In this document: in pieces, positions 38,386 through 47,087 of the stretch
How the letters are laid out: the number at the start of each line of letters is the position of its first letter
How positions within the stretch are numbered: position 1 is the stretch's first letter
Source: Isotricha intestinalis
Taxonomy: Eukaryota; Ciliophora; Litostomatea; Vestibuliferida; Isotrichidae
DNA length: 63,202 nt
Assembly (NCBI GenBank): GCA_023807065.1
Contig: JAJJLU010003512.1
Span: forward strand, 1 to 63,202
Direction of reading: 5' to 3'
The notes under the pieces: model-generated
Seen by the model: only the letters and a program-made list of their open reading frames with translations
Databases searched by the model: none
What the model was told of the DNA's origin: nothing
Position numbers and translations under genes: made by a program

Positions 38386-40563
38386 ATGAAAATATGTATT
38401 TGTTGTTTTGGTTTATTTAATCGTCCAAAACACAAAGGATCATTAATAATTCAAAAAAAAACAAATAAAAAAGTCCAAAAATTAAATTTAAACGATATAA
38501 ATTCTTCATTTGCTCCATTTCAAAACAAGAAAAGAACAATAATATTAGAAAATATAAAGCAAATAAATCAATTATCTTTAAATTTAAATTCTCCTAAAAA
38601 AAATATAGATTCACCATATTTCTCAAATTTAAAACTATCATATACAAAAAAGAAAATAAATCAAACCCAAAAATCATTATATGATTTAAAAGATACATTT
38701 CGTTGTTTATTTTGTGGAGGAATAAGATGTCCCTGTGAAGATTATAAGACAAATCCAAAATATGCAATAGAAGGATTAAACTGTGATTTAATATATAATG
38801 AAATATATGCATCACAAAGACCAAGTAATGTCTTAATAGAAAAATATAATTTAATAAAAAAATTTCATGAAAATAATATAGGTTTAATAGTAAATTTACA
38901 AAGACCGGGAGAACATCCATATTGTGGTCCCAATGCTTTAGATCCAGTTTCTGGTTATTCTTATTCACCATCAATTTTTTCTAGTGAAGGTATTAAAGTT
39001 AAATTATCTGGATGGAAAGATATGGATGTTCCTGATTCATTATATTTTATGCTTGATATTATAAAAGAAATATATGAAATGATTAAAATTAAAGGTAAAA
39101 AAGTTTTAGTTCATTGTCATGCTGGAAATGGAAGAACTGGAATTGTTGTTGCTTGCTATTTAATGTATGCTTATAATTTTAATACTGAAAAAGCTGTTTT
39201 AGAATTAAGGAATATTAGGAAAAAATGTATTGAAAAAAATACTCAAATGAATTATTGTTTTAAATTTTATTCTTTTATCAATCAATTAAAAAAAGTTTTT
39301 ACTAGTGAAAAATATGATGTCGATTATTTTATTAAACATCAATGTGATTTAGGAATGGATGATAATAAAAAAAATGATTTCATACCTAAAATTATTTGGA
39401 TGAGTATTGATATGTTATATAATTTGAGATTTGATGAGAAAGCTAATTATGATAATAACACTATATATAAAGCATTAAATGGTTCTCTTGAAATTATTCA
39501 AGAAGATTATAAAGAAATGATTAAAATTGTTGATGATATAAATGAATGGAATTGGGATTCATTTCAAAATAATAATAAAATAGTAATTTTATCTGAATTA
39601 CTTTTTAATTGGTTAGAAGATTGTGTTACTTTTTGTATTTCACCTCAAAAAGTAAATGAAATTTTTTTAAATCATAATTTTAATTCAGAAATTATAGAAA
39701 TCACTAATGGAAATAATGATGAAAATTTTATTAAGAGTGTTAATGAAAATATTGAATCAAATTTTAAAAAACTTGAAATTGAAATTATTAACTATATAGC
39801 AACTTTTTTATGTAATATTTATCCAAAAGTTCATATTGATCAAATAATTGAGTATAAAAGAATGATTGAAAAAATATCAATTTACTTATTAGGCTTCAAC
39901 ATTGAATTATTATTAAATTTAAATGCAAAATTTACAGATAAATCAAATGTTGAAGAAATTGATAATGAGTTTGAGTTAGGAAAAGATATATCAATTAAAG
40001 AATGTATTGATGCCATTGAAAATCTAATTTTAATTTTTGAATTTTTAAGAATAAAAATTTATTATTCAATTAATAAAGCATATAATAATAAAATAATTAA
40101 TATATCTAAGGACAGTTTTAAAAATTTAAATATAACAAATAATACTTTAAAAAGTTTAATTACTAGTAATATTGAATCAAATAATAATAGTTTTATAAAT
40201 AGTAAATCATCATATACTAACAAATTGCATATTGAAGATAATAATAAACATTTACATTTGTCAATTTTAGAAGGAATGAATTATGAAAAAAATCAAAAAG
40301 TTAAGAAAACTATTTCACCAATTAAAAATCATCTTATTGATTTAGAAAAAAAAAATCATCCAACAAAAAAAAATTCCACTCCGATTGATAAAAAGGTTTT
40401 ATTTATAAAGTCTTATAAACATCATAAATCATTCTCTCCTGATTATTTCAAATCTAAATCATTTGGAAAAGATCATAATTTAAATGATTCAAAAATCCAT
40501 TTAAAAAATATAAATAGAAAGAATATTCCTATAATTACAATTAATTATGTGGAAAACAAATAA
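38386..40563 (+). CDS. PTPDC1: PTPDC1-like dual-specificity/tyrosine phosphatase
   Basis: A 725-residue intronless protein with a cysteine phosphatase domain of PTPDC1/PTP9Q22 type, linked in animals to centrosome and cilium length. The catalytic loop HCHAGNGRTG (residues 243-252, nucleophile C244, R250) is intact. Other landmarks are LFCGGIRCPCEDYKTNPKYA just before the domain, IYASQRPSNVLIEKYNLI, LIVNLQRPGEHPYCG (the PTPDC1-specific loop), VKLSGWKDMDVPD with the general-acid Asp region, and CYLMYAY. The N-terminus MKICICCFG may be palmitoylated. The C-terminal 350 residues are helical then Asn/Ser/Lys-rich. It is convergent with the glycoprotein gene. Confidence 0.85.
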   Translation: MKICICCFGLFNRPKHKGSLIIQKKTNKKVQKLNLNDINSSFAPFQNKKRTIILENIKQINQLSLNLNSPKKNIDSPYFSNLKLSYTKKKINQTQKSLYDLKDTFRCLFCGGIRCPCEDYKTNPKYAIEGLNCDLIYNEIYASQRPSNVLIEKYNLIKKFHENNIGLIVNLQRPGEHPYCGPNALDPVSGYSYSPSIFSSEGIKVKLSGWKDMDVPDSLYFMLDIIKEIYEMIKIKGKKVLVHCHAGNGRTGIVVACYLMYAYNFNTEKAVLELRNIRKKCIEKNTQMNYCFKFYSFINQLKKVFTSEKYDVDYFIKHQCDLGMDDNKKNDFIPKIIWMSIDMLYNLRFDEKANYDNNTIYKALNGSLEIIQEDYKEMIKIVDDINEWNWDSFQNNNKIVILSELLFNWLEDCVTFCISPQKVNEIFLNHNFNSEIIEITNGNNDENFIKSVNENIESNFKKLEIEIINYIATFLCNIYPKVHIDQIIEYKRMIEKISIYLLGFNIELLLNLNAKFTDKSNVEEIDNEFELGKDISIKECIDAIENLILIFEFLRIKIYYSINKAYNNKIINISKDSFKNLNITNNTLKSLITSNIESNNNSFINSKSSYTNKLHIEDNNKHLHLSILEGMNYEKNQKVKKTISPIKNHLIDLEKKNHPTKKNSTPIDKKVLFIKSYKHHKSFSPDYFKSKSFGKDHNLNDSKIHLKNINRKNIPIITINYVENK

Positions 40564-40797
40564 ATAAATATGAATATTCTTTGTAAATTATTTTATGTAA
40601 TAAAATATATAACTAAATGATTTCATTATATTTTTTAATTTGAATAATTTTCAATTAAATTTGAAAACTTTTTGTAATAGTTTTAAAAAATTTGGTATGT
40701 AATTAAGAATTATAATATTTCTTTGATATAAAATTAATAAATATTTTGTTTAATAATTAATTAATTTAATATTTTCATTAAATATTTTCTTATTGTT

Positions 40798-42783
40798 TTA
40801 AGATTTTATTTTTGACATTATTGTACCTTGTAAATACAAAATATTTTTTCTTGCTAAATTTTCACTTGATATTTCATTATTTCTTTGATGAATTATGTCC
40901 AATAAATCATTTAATTCATTTTTTAAATTATCTAATCCATTTATATCATTTTCATTTAAATCTAAACTTGGATTATTTAATTTATTATTACTTTGTTTAA
41001 GAATAATTGCTTTTAATACTTTTTGATTATTATATAAATCAGGACTATTACTTTCATTTTCTTGAAAGGATTTAAAATAAGAAATTAAAAAAGACATAAA
41101 TATATATCCAAAAATGATTATAATAAAATTATCAAATGGAGAAGATATAAATTTGTTTATATCTTTTTTTATAAAATAAGCATATTTACCAAAAAAATTT
41201 TGAGGATAATCTAAATAGATATTATTATTATTTTCTGATAAATTTTCATTTTTATTTTTTATGTTTTCTAATTTTGTTTTATTTTTCTCTATTTGTTTAT
41301 TAATAATAGTTTCATTTTTTTTATTTGATATATTAAGTTCTTTAGAATTATTTACTGTTTCTTCGGTGGTTCTCTTTGATTCTTTTTTCTCTTTTTCATC
41401 ATTTATTATTGTTTTATTTAGAATATTTTTTATATTTGAAATATTTTTATTATTAAATTTTGTTTCATTGAATTTTATATTTGATTCTTTATCTTTCGTC
41501 TCATTAACTATTTTTTTTTTTGAAATATTAAGTGTTTGATTTATAGTTAAATTATTTATAGAATCTTCAAATTTTTTTTCATTTTTCACTAAGTATGATT
41601 CATTTTTTGATAAATTAAGTGTTTTTTGTTGATTAATTAAATTACTATTTAATGCTTCATTTACTTTAATATCATTAATAGAATTATTTAATACTTTTTT
41701 ATTTTGATCAAGAATAATATTAAATTTATCTTTGTTATTTGAGATTGTTTGATTATTTAAATTTAAAGAATTATTTTTTGTATTGTTTGGAATATTATTA
41801 TTTTGTAATAAATTAATTGAAGAATCATTGTTTTGGACATTAACATTTAAACTATAATTTTTAAATTCAGTTTGATTGAAAAAATGATTTTGTTCAGAAT
41901 TATTTGACTTATTCAAATTTAATTGACTTTTGTTTTTATCATTATTTTGTTCAGTAACAATTACATTATCATTTTTTGAATTATTGTTTTTTAATAAATT
42001 ATTTTTAAATTCATTATTATTATTTTGATTAGTATTATTTAGAATATCATTTTTTAGTTTAGTATCATTTAATTCTTTATTTTTCTGATTTTTTTTTAAA
42101 GTATCATTATTTAGTTGAATATTACTTATTTTATCATTTTTTAATGAATTTTCTGTTGAATCATTACTTTCATTTTTCAAACCCCCACTCACATTGATAT
42201 TTTGAAATAAATTATTTGTTTGAAAAGTATGATTATTTATTTGAGTATTATCTAAAGAAATATTTTCATTATTTGTATTATTTTTTATTAAAGATTCATT
42301 TATAATTTTGGTTTCACTTATATTTAAATTCTTATTGTTTATTTGTGATTCATTTAAAGAAATTGATTCGTTTTTTTGATTTTTAATTATATTTAAATCA
42401 TCATTTTTTAATTGTGAATTATTTGAATTGAAATTTTGTTCCTTTATTGTTATGTTTTTTGTTAAATTATCATCTTTTATATTACTATTATTTACATTAT
42501 TATTTTTTAGATTATTAATTAAATTTAATGTTTCATTCTTTAATTGATTCTTTTCTTTTAAAATGTTTTTTATTGTATCTTTATTTTTATTTTCATTTTT
42601 ATTTTTATCTTCTTCATTTTTTTTTCCTTTTAATTCATTATTATTTTTTTTAGTTATTTCTTCATTTTTATGTTGTTCATTATAATTCTGATTTTTATTC
42701 TTATTCTGTTTTTTACCTTTTTGTTGATTTGATATCTCAATACATAGTAATAAAGTAAGGAACAATAAATTAATTAATTTCAT
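40798..42783 (-). CDS. Type I membrane glycoprotein with sequon-rich Asn/Lys/Ser ectodomain
   Basis: A 661-residue intronless membrane protein. Residues 1-20 are a signal peptide (LINLLFLTLLLCIEIS). Residues 25-540 are an Asn/Lys-rich low-complexity ectodomain packed with N-x-S/T sequons (NET, NNS, NLT, NIT, NES, NIS, NNT, NVS, NDS, NDT and many more, dozens in all) arranged in loose repeats such as KNDxLxxNQ. One transmembrane helix follows (about 545-568, IIIIFGYIFMSFLISYF) and a 90-residue cytoplasmic tail with a leucine-rich coiled-coil-like stretch (LDNLKNELNDLLDIIHQRNNE). The layout is that of a heavily N-glycosylated brush or surface-coat protein. No family is recognised, and surface location is inferred. 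Confidence 0.8.
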   Translation of the reverse strand: MKLINLLFLTLLLCIEISNQQKGKKQNKNKNQNYNEQHKNEEITKKNNNELKGKKNEEDKNKNENKNKDTIKNILKEKNQLKNETLNLINNLKNNNVNNSNIKDDNLTKNITIKEQNFNSNNSQLKNDDLNIIKNQKNESISLNESQINNKNLNISETKIINESLIKNNTNNENISLDNTQINNHTFQTNNLFQNINVSGGLKNESNDSTENSLKNDKISNIQLNNDTLKKNQKNKELNDTKLKNDILNNTNQNNNNEFKNNLLKNNNSKNDNVIVTEQNNDKNKSQLNLNKSNNSEQNHFFNQTEFKNYSLNVNVQNNDSSINLLQNNNIPNNTKNNSLNLNNQTISNNKDKFNIILDQNKKVLNNSINDIKVNEALNSNLINQQKTLNLSKNESYLVKNEKKFEDSINNLTINQTLNISKKKIVNETKDKESNIKFNETKFNNKNISNIKNILNKTIINDEKEKKESKRTTEETVNNSKELNISNKKNETIINKQIEKNKTKLENIKNKNENLSENNNNIYLDYPQNFFGKYAYFIKKDINKFISSPFDNFIIIIFGYIFMSFLISYFKSFQENESNSPDLYNNQKVLKAIILKQSNNKLNNPSLDLNENDINGLDNLKNELNDLLDIIHQRNNEISSENLARKNILYLQGTIMSKIKS

Positions 42784-43005
42784 TTTAAAATTAAATAATT
42801 AAATTAAATATAAAAATTAAATGTTAGATAAAAAATTTGATTTTTATTTTTCCACATTAATTATTTTATCATTTAAAAATTAATTTCAAAATTATAATAT
42901 ATATAGAAATGCCATTTAATATATATGTATATACATTATTTTTTTCTTTAACCATTTTTCAACTTCTTATCTTCAAGAAAAAGAAAGTTTATCCTTTTTT
43001 ATTAT

Positions 43006-44109
43006 TTATTTATTTTTTTCAAAATTTAATTTAGAACTTGGTCTAGTTTTTTCTGAATCATTGCTTGAAATAATTTGTTTATTTTTTAGATTTTCATAAT
43101 TTATGTTTTCTCCTAAACTTATTATAGAATCTTCTTCTTCATTATTTGTTTTTTTAGAATTATTTGAATTTTGAATATTTTTAAATTCAAGCAGAAAATA
43201 ACTCATTGAACTTTGAAGTTCTTTAATTTCAATATCTTTATTAGCTAAATCATTTTTTAAAGATTTATTCTCTTTAATTATATCTTCCATTTTATTTTCA
43301 ATTTTTTCAAATTTTTTATTTAATTCTTCATTTTGTTCTTTTATAAATTTATTATCATTCAAAAGTGTTTTAATAATATTATCTTGGATTTCTTGATTTT
43401 GGTGTGATATAATTAAATTATAATTTTTTTCTAATTCAGTGAAAATATAATCTTTTTCATTTTTATTTGCTTTATCTATTAAATTAGATATTTGATTATT
43501 TATATCTTTAATTTTAAATTTAATTTGTTCTTCTGATAATTTTAATTTATTGTTATTATTATTTCTTAAAGAAGAAATATCTGAGGAATTATCGTTTGAA
43601 TTAGTTAGATAATTATTTTTTTTTGAATCATGATTTTTTTTTATTTCATTATTTCCAAGGGTATTAAAATTAAGATTCAAATTTGATGATGTAATCAAAT
43701 AGGATTTTTGTAAATTATTTTCATTATTAATATTATTTCTTTGTTTGTCTAAATGATTTTCGATTTCTAAACACTTCAAAGAATTGTTTTTCTTTTTATT
43801 AAAAGGAATTCCATGATTCATTTTATTAAAATTATGAATATTAATATTTTGTGTTTCTTTTTCTTTTGAATTTGATTTGATTTTTTTATTGAGATTCATC
43901 AAATAATTTAAATTCTTTTGATTAGCCTCAGTATTATGATATACATTATATGAATTATAAGAATTTGTTCTTGTATTTCTTTTTTTATTTTTTTTTGTTT
44001 TAGGAGAAGGTAATTCAATAATTTTATTTGTAATTTTATTATTTGGAGTATTTTCTCTTGGCAACTTCTTAAAATTGTATTTTTGGGGAATAAAATGAAA
44101 TTTATTCAT
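43006..44109 (-). CDS. Asn/Lys-rich coiled-coil protein, unknown function
   Basis: A 367-residue intronless protein of no recognised family. Residues 1-190 are Asn/Lys/Ser-rich and disordered, with basic patches (PKTKKNKKRNTRTN). Residues 195-310 are a continuous coiled coil (EEQIKFKIKDINNQISNLID through ENKSLKNDLANKDIEIKELQ). The tail is acidic then Lys-rich. It is divergent from the ABHD17-like gene across 110 bp. Structural or cytoskeletal roles would fit, but nothing shows one. Confidence 0.7.
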   Translation of the reverse strand: MNKFHFIPQKYNFKKLPRENTPNNKITNKIIELPSPKTKKNKKRNTRTNSYNSYNVYHNTEANQKNLNYLMNLNKKIKSNSKEKETQNINIHNFNKMNHGIPFNKKKNNSLKCLEIENHLDKQRNNINNENNLQKSYLITSSNLNLNFNTLGNNEIKKNHDSKKNNYLTNSNDNSSDISSLRNNNNNKLKLSEEQIKFKIKDINNQISNLIDKANKNEKDYIFTELEKNYNLIISHQNQEIQDNIIKTLLNDNKFIKEQNEELNKKFEKIENKMEDIIKENKSLKNDLANKDIEIKELQSSMSYFLLEFKNIQNSNNSKKTNNEEEDSIISLGENINYENLKNKQIISSNDSEKTRPSSKLNFEKNK

Positions 44110-44219
44110 TATAAATAAAAATGATTAAAAATATATAAAAATTTAATATTTTATATACTTTTCTAATTTTTTTTTTAAATTCACTTGAATATACCATAAA
44201 TTTAATATATTAATTTTTA

Positions 44220-45401
44220 ATGTGTTCCATTTTTTCAAAAGAAGAAAATCTTGAAAATGAAGAAAATATCAATGATTTAGATTATTACACCTTTGATATT
44301 CCAACTAATCCTCTTATCACTTTTAAAAAATCTAAAATTAAAACTAGAAATAATATATTCATATCCAAATATCAAAATATAATTAAAAAATATAAATGGA
44401 TTCAAATTAATGCATTTAAAATATATTTTGACAAAGATTATACACTTCAATGTCTTCACATAAAAAATAAAAATGTAAAAGATTTAAGTAGAATAATATT
44501 ATTTTCTCAATCATCAAATTCAAATTTAGGAAAAATATTACCAAACTTAATTGATTTATCATCATTTTTAAAAATCAATATAATAACATATGAATACAAC
44601 GAACCAAAAGAAGAAAGTAAAATAAATTTTGATGTAAAATGTTTATATTGTTATTTGAATAAATTAGAATTTATAAAACATATAATTTTAATGGGAATTG
44701 ATATAGGAACATTAGTGAATTTTTCAATATTTTCATCAAATTTATTGAAAATTACAAAAATATATTCTATAATATTAATCAGTCCATGTTGGTTTTTTAA
44801 TCAAAATAATTCAAAATCAATAGGAAAAACAAATAAAATGAAAAAAAGAATGGATAATATATTTTTATGTTTAAAAGATAAAAATATTCCAATTTTTTTA
44901 ATTCATGGAAAAAATGATAATGTTGTTAGATATTTATTATCTCTTTCATTGGCTAAAAGAATGTGTAATGCCATTGAATGGTATCCATCTGATGGAACAC
45001 ATTTTAATTTGATAAACAATTGTAGAATTAAGTTTTTAATAAAAGTTAAAAAGTTTATTTATGAAAATATAAATAATACTCATAAAAATAATCCAAATAA
45101 TAGAAATACTATAGGTGTTTTTAATTTAAAAGAAAATCAATTAAATTTAAATAATTCAAATTTATCTGATAATGAAATTAATACTTGTAAAAATGGAATA
45201 AATAAAACTATTAATCTTTCAAATGAATTAAATATGACTCCTAATTTTGATAATCAAAAATCTTTAATTCCCGAAAATATTTCAAATGAGGGAATAAATG
45301 ATATTGGGAATTTTAAAGATTTGAAAATTGGAACTTTTAATATTAATTCTCAAGAAGATGAAAAAGAAGGAAGTTTTCAAATGGAAACTTCTTTTTCATA
45401 A
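44220..45401 (+). CDS. ABHD17-like alpha/beta hydrolase with replaced nucleophile (pseudoenzyme)
   Basis: A 393-residue protein with the ABHD17 fold (family of acyl-protein depalmitoylases). Landmarks in order are a strand IILFSQSSN where SHGN is expected, NIITYEYNEP (from the FSYDYSGYG segment), HIILMGIDIGT where IILYGQSIGT is expected, ILISPCWF, IFLIHGKNDNVV carrying the acid Asp, and SDGTHFNLI carrying the His. The nucleophile elbow G-x-S-x-G therefore reads GIDIG (residues 159-163) with Asp161 in place of Ser. The HGN oxyanion motif is also altered. The triad cannot work as a serine hydrolase, although acid and His remain. The C-terminal 120 residues are an Asn-rich tail. The start MCSIF has a Cys that could be acylated, as in the ABHD17 N-terminus. 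Confidence 0.72.
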   Translation: MCSIFSKEENLENEENINDLDYYTFDIPTNPLITFKKSKIKTRNNIFISKYQNIIKKYKWIQINAFKIYFDKDYTLQCLHIKNKNVKDLSRIILFSQSSNSNLGKILPNLIDLSSFLKINIITYEYNEPKEESKINFDVKCLYCYLNKLEFIKHIILMGIDIGTLVNFSIFSSNLLKITKIYSIILISPCWFFNQNNSKSIGKTNKMKKRMDNIFLCLKDKNIPIFLIHGKNDNVVRYLLSLSLAKRMCNAIEWYPSDGTHFNLINNCRIKFLIKVKKFIYENINNTHKNNPNNRNTIGVFNLKENQLNLNNSNLSDNEINTCKNGINKTINLSNELNMTPNFDNQKSLIPENISNEGINDIGNFKDLKIGTFNINSQEDEKEGSFQMETSFS

Positions 45402-45499
45402 ATTAAATATTTAAATAGAAAAAATTAGAAAAGACTATTATTATTATTATTTATATTCAAATTTATTTTAATGTAATTTTTATTAAATATTAATTTAAA

Positions 45500-46951
45500 A
45501 TGTCAATTAATTCTTTTAGTCCTTCAACTTTAATTAAGGTTGGAACTTTATTATCTACTCTTTCAGAGGCTGAAAAAGATATAGATATATCTAGACAAAT
45601 ATTAAATGAAAATTTTGATTTTGAACCTTATTTGATTTTTACTTATCTTGACAGAGAGAATAAAAATAAAATAACAATTGATGATATTATTTATTATCTT
45701 AATCTTAAAAATATTTATGTTTCAAAAGAAGAAGCAAATAAAATAATTTCTTTTTATGATGAAGATAAAGATAATCAATTATCATATATGGAATTTATTT
45801 ATTTAATCCAGTCTTCAAAACATATTATAAATGTAAATGGAAATTTATATAACAGAAAAGTATATGAAAATAAAAAAATTAGTCAAAATGTAGAATATTC
45901 TTTTATCCAATTATTAGACAAAGAATTAAGCTTAGTTAGAAGAATTTTTTCTTTAATTAACGAAATAAAATCTCAAGGAGATTATGACATTGAAAAATTA
46001 TTTAATTTAATGAAAATTTATACTAATATAACAGCTGAAGGAATTGATAAGTTTTTTACTGAAATTTTACAAAAACCAATCAATAGACAAAGTAATTTTA
46101 TTAGAAACATTATTAAAAGAATTGATATTAATAATGATGGAAGAATTGATTTAAATGAATTTAAAAATTTTTTTAACACATATAAAACTACTAATATCGA
46201 AGAATTAAATTTAAAAAAAGATAATAATATAAATAATAATAATCTAATAATCAATATGAATAATCAAAATGATGTAAGTGATTTTGTTTTTGATAATAAA
46301 TTTAATGATTTTATAACTGAATTAATGAGCATAGAAGAAAAAATAGAAAATGCAAAAATAGATTTGGCTTTAAGGCATGATTTTAATATTGAAAACATTT
46401 TTAGATTTTTTGATTTTGATAATAAAGGTTATATAACAATAAACGACTTTGAAAGAGGATTTAATAAACTTTCTTTATATCCAAATCCATTAGAAATTAA
46501 AGTTGTTTTTAATAAATATGATTCAAATATGAAAAATCAAATAAATTTTGGTGATTTATTTGATATGTTTACTCCTTTTGAAAGAGATTATAGAATAATG
46601 GTAGAAAATAGAAAACCAATAGAAAATGAATTTATGTTAAGTACAAAAATTTATTTAGTTAATTTAATTAAGGAAATAATTTCAAATGAAAATAAATTAA
46701 ATTATTTAAAAAGACAATTTATAAATTTCAAGAAAAGATTAAGAGAAATATTTGCAGATATTGATAGAGATAATAAAGGCTATTTTGATATTGAAGATTG
46801 GAGTTCATATTTGAAGAGAAAATCTAAATTGAACGGAGTAATAAATGACAATAAAAAAGGAAGATATTTACTATTTATTCGTTTAGATAAAAAAAGAAGA
46901 GGAAGAGTAGACTATTGTGATTTAATGGATGAATTAAATCCAATAGACTAA
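45500..46951 (+). CDS. Multi-EF-hand calcium-binding protein
   Basis: A 483-residue intronless protein with six or seven EF-hand loops. Good loops are YDEDKDNQLSYM (near 86), IDINNDGRIDLN (near 208), FDFDNKGYITIN (near 307) and IDRDNKGYFDIE (near 421). Weaker or degenerate ones are LDRENKNKITID (near 50), YDSNMKNQINFG (near 345) and LDKKRRGRVDYC (near 460). They sit in pairs separated by helical and Asn-rich stretches (NNNINNNNLIINMNNQN). No kinase, calpain or membrane segment is attached. The family is a ciliate-type EF-hand scaffold; a calcium-responsive role at the cortex or cilium is a guess from composition alone. Confidence 0.85.
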   Translation: MSINSFSPSTLIKVGTLLSTLSEAEKDIDISRQILNENFDFEPYLIFTYLDRENKNKITIDDIIYYLNLKNIYVSKEEANKIISFYDEDKDNQLSYMEFIYLIQSSKHIINVNGNLYNRKVYENKKISQNVEYSFIQLLDKELSLVRRIFSLINEIKSQGDYDIEKLFNLMKIYTNITAEGIDKFFTEILQKPINRQSNFIRNIIKRIDINNDGRIDLNEFKNFFNTYKTTNIEELNLKKDNNINNNNLIINMNNQNDVSDFVFDNKFNDFITELMSIEEKIENAKIDLALRHDFNIENIFRFFDFDNKGYITINDFERGFNKLSLYPNPLEIKVVFNKYDSNMKNQINFGDLFDMFTPFERDYRIMVENRKPIENEFMLSTKIYLVNLIKEIISNENKLNYLKRQFINFKKRLREIFADIDRDNKGYFDIEDWSSYLKRKSKLNGVINDNKKGRYLLFIRLDKKRRGRVDYCDLMDELNPID

Positions 46952-47087
46952 AAAACCTGAAAAGAAAAAATAGATAAAAAATTAATTTTTTTATTTAAAC
47001 ATATTAAATAAAAAAAATTTAAAAATATAAAAATAAAACATAAAAAAGATAAAAAACAATAAATTTTATATATATTTAAATTAAAAA

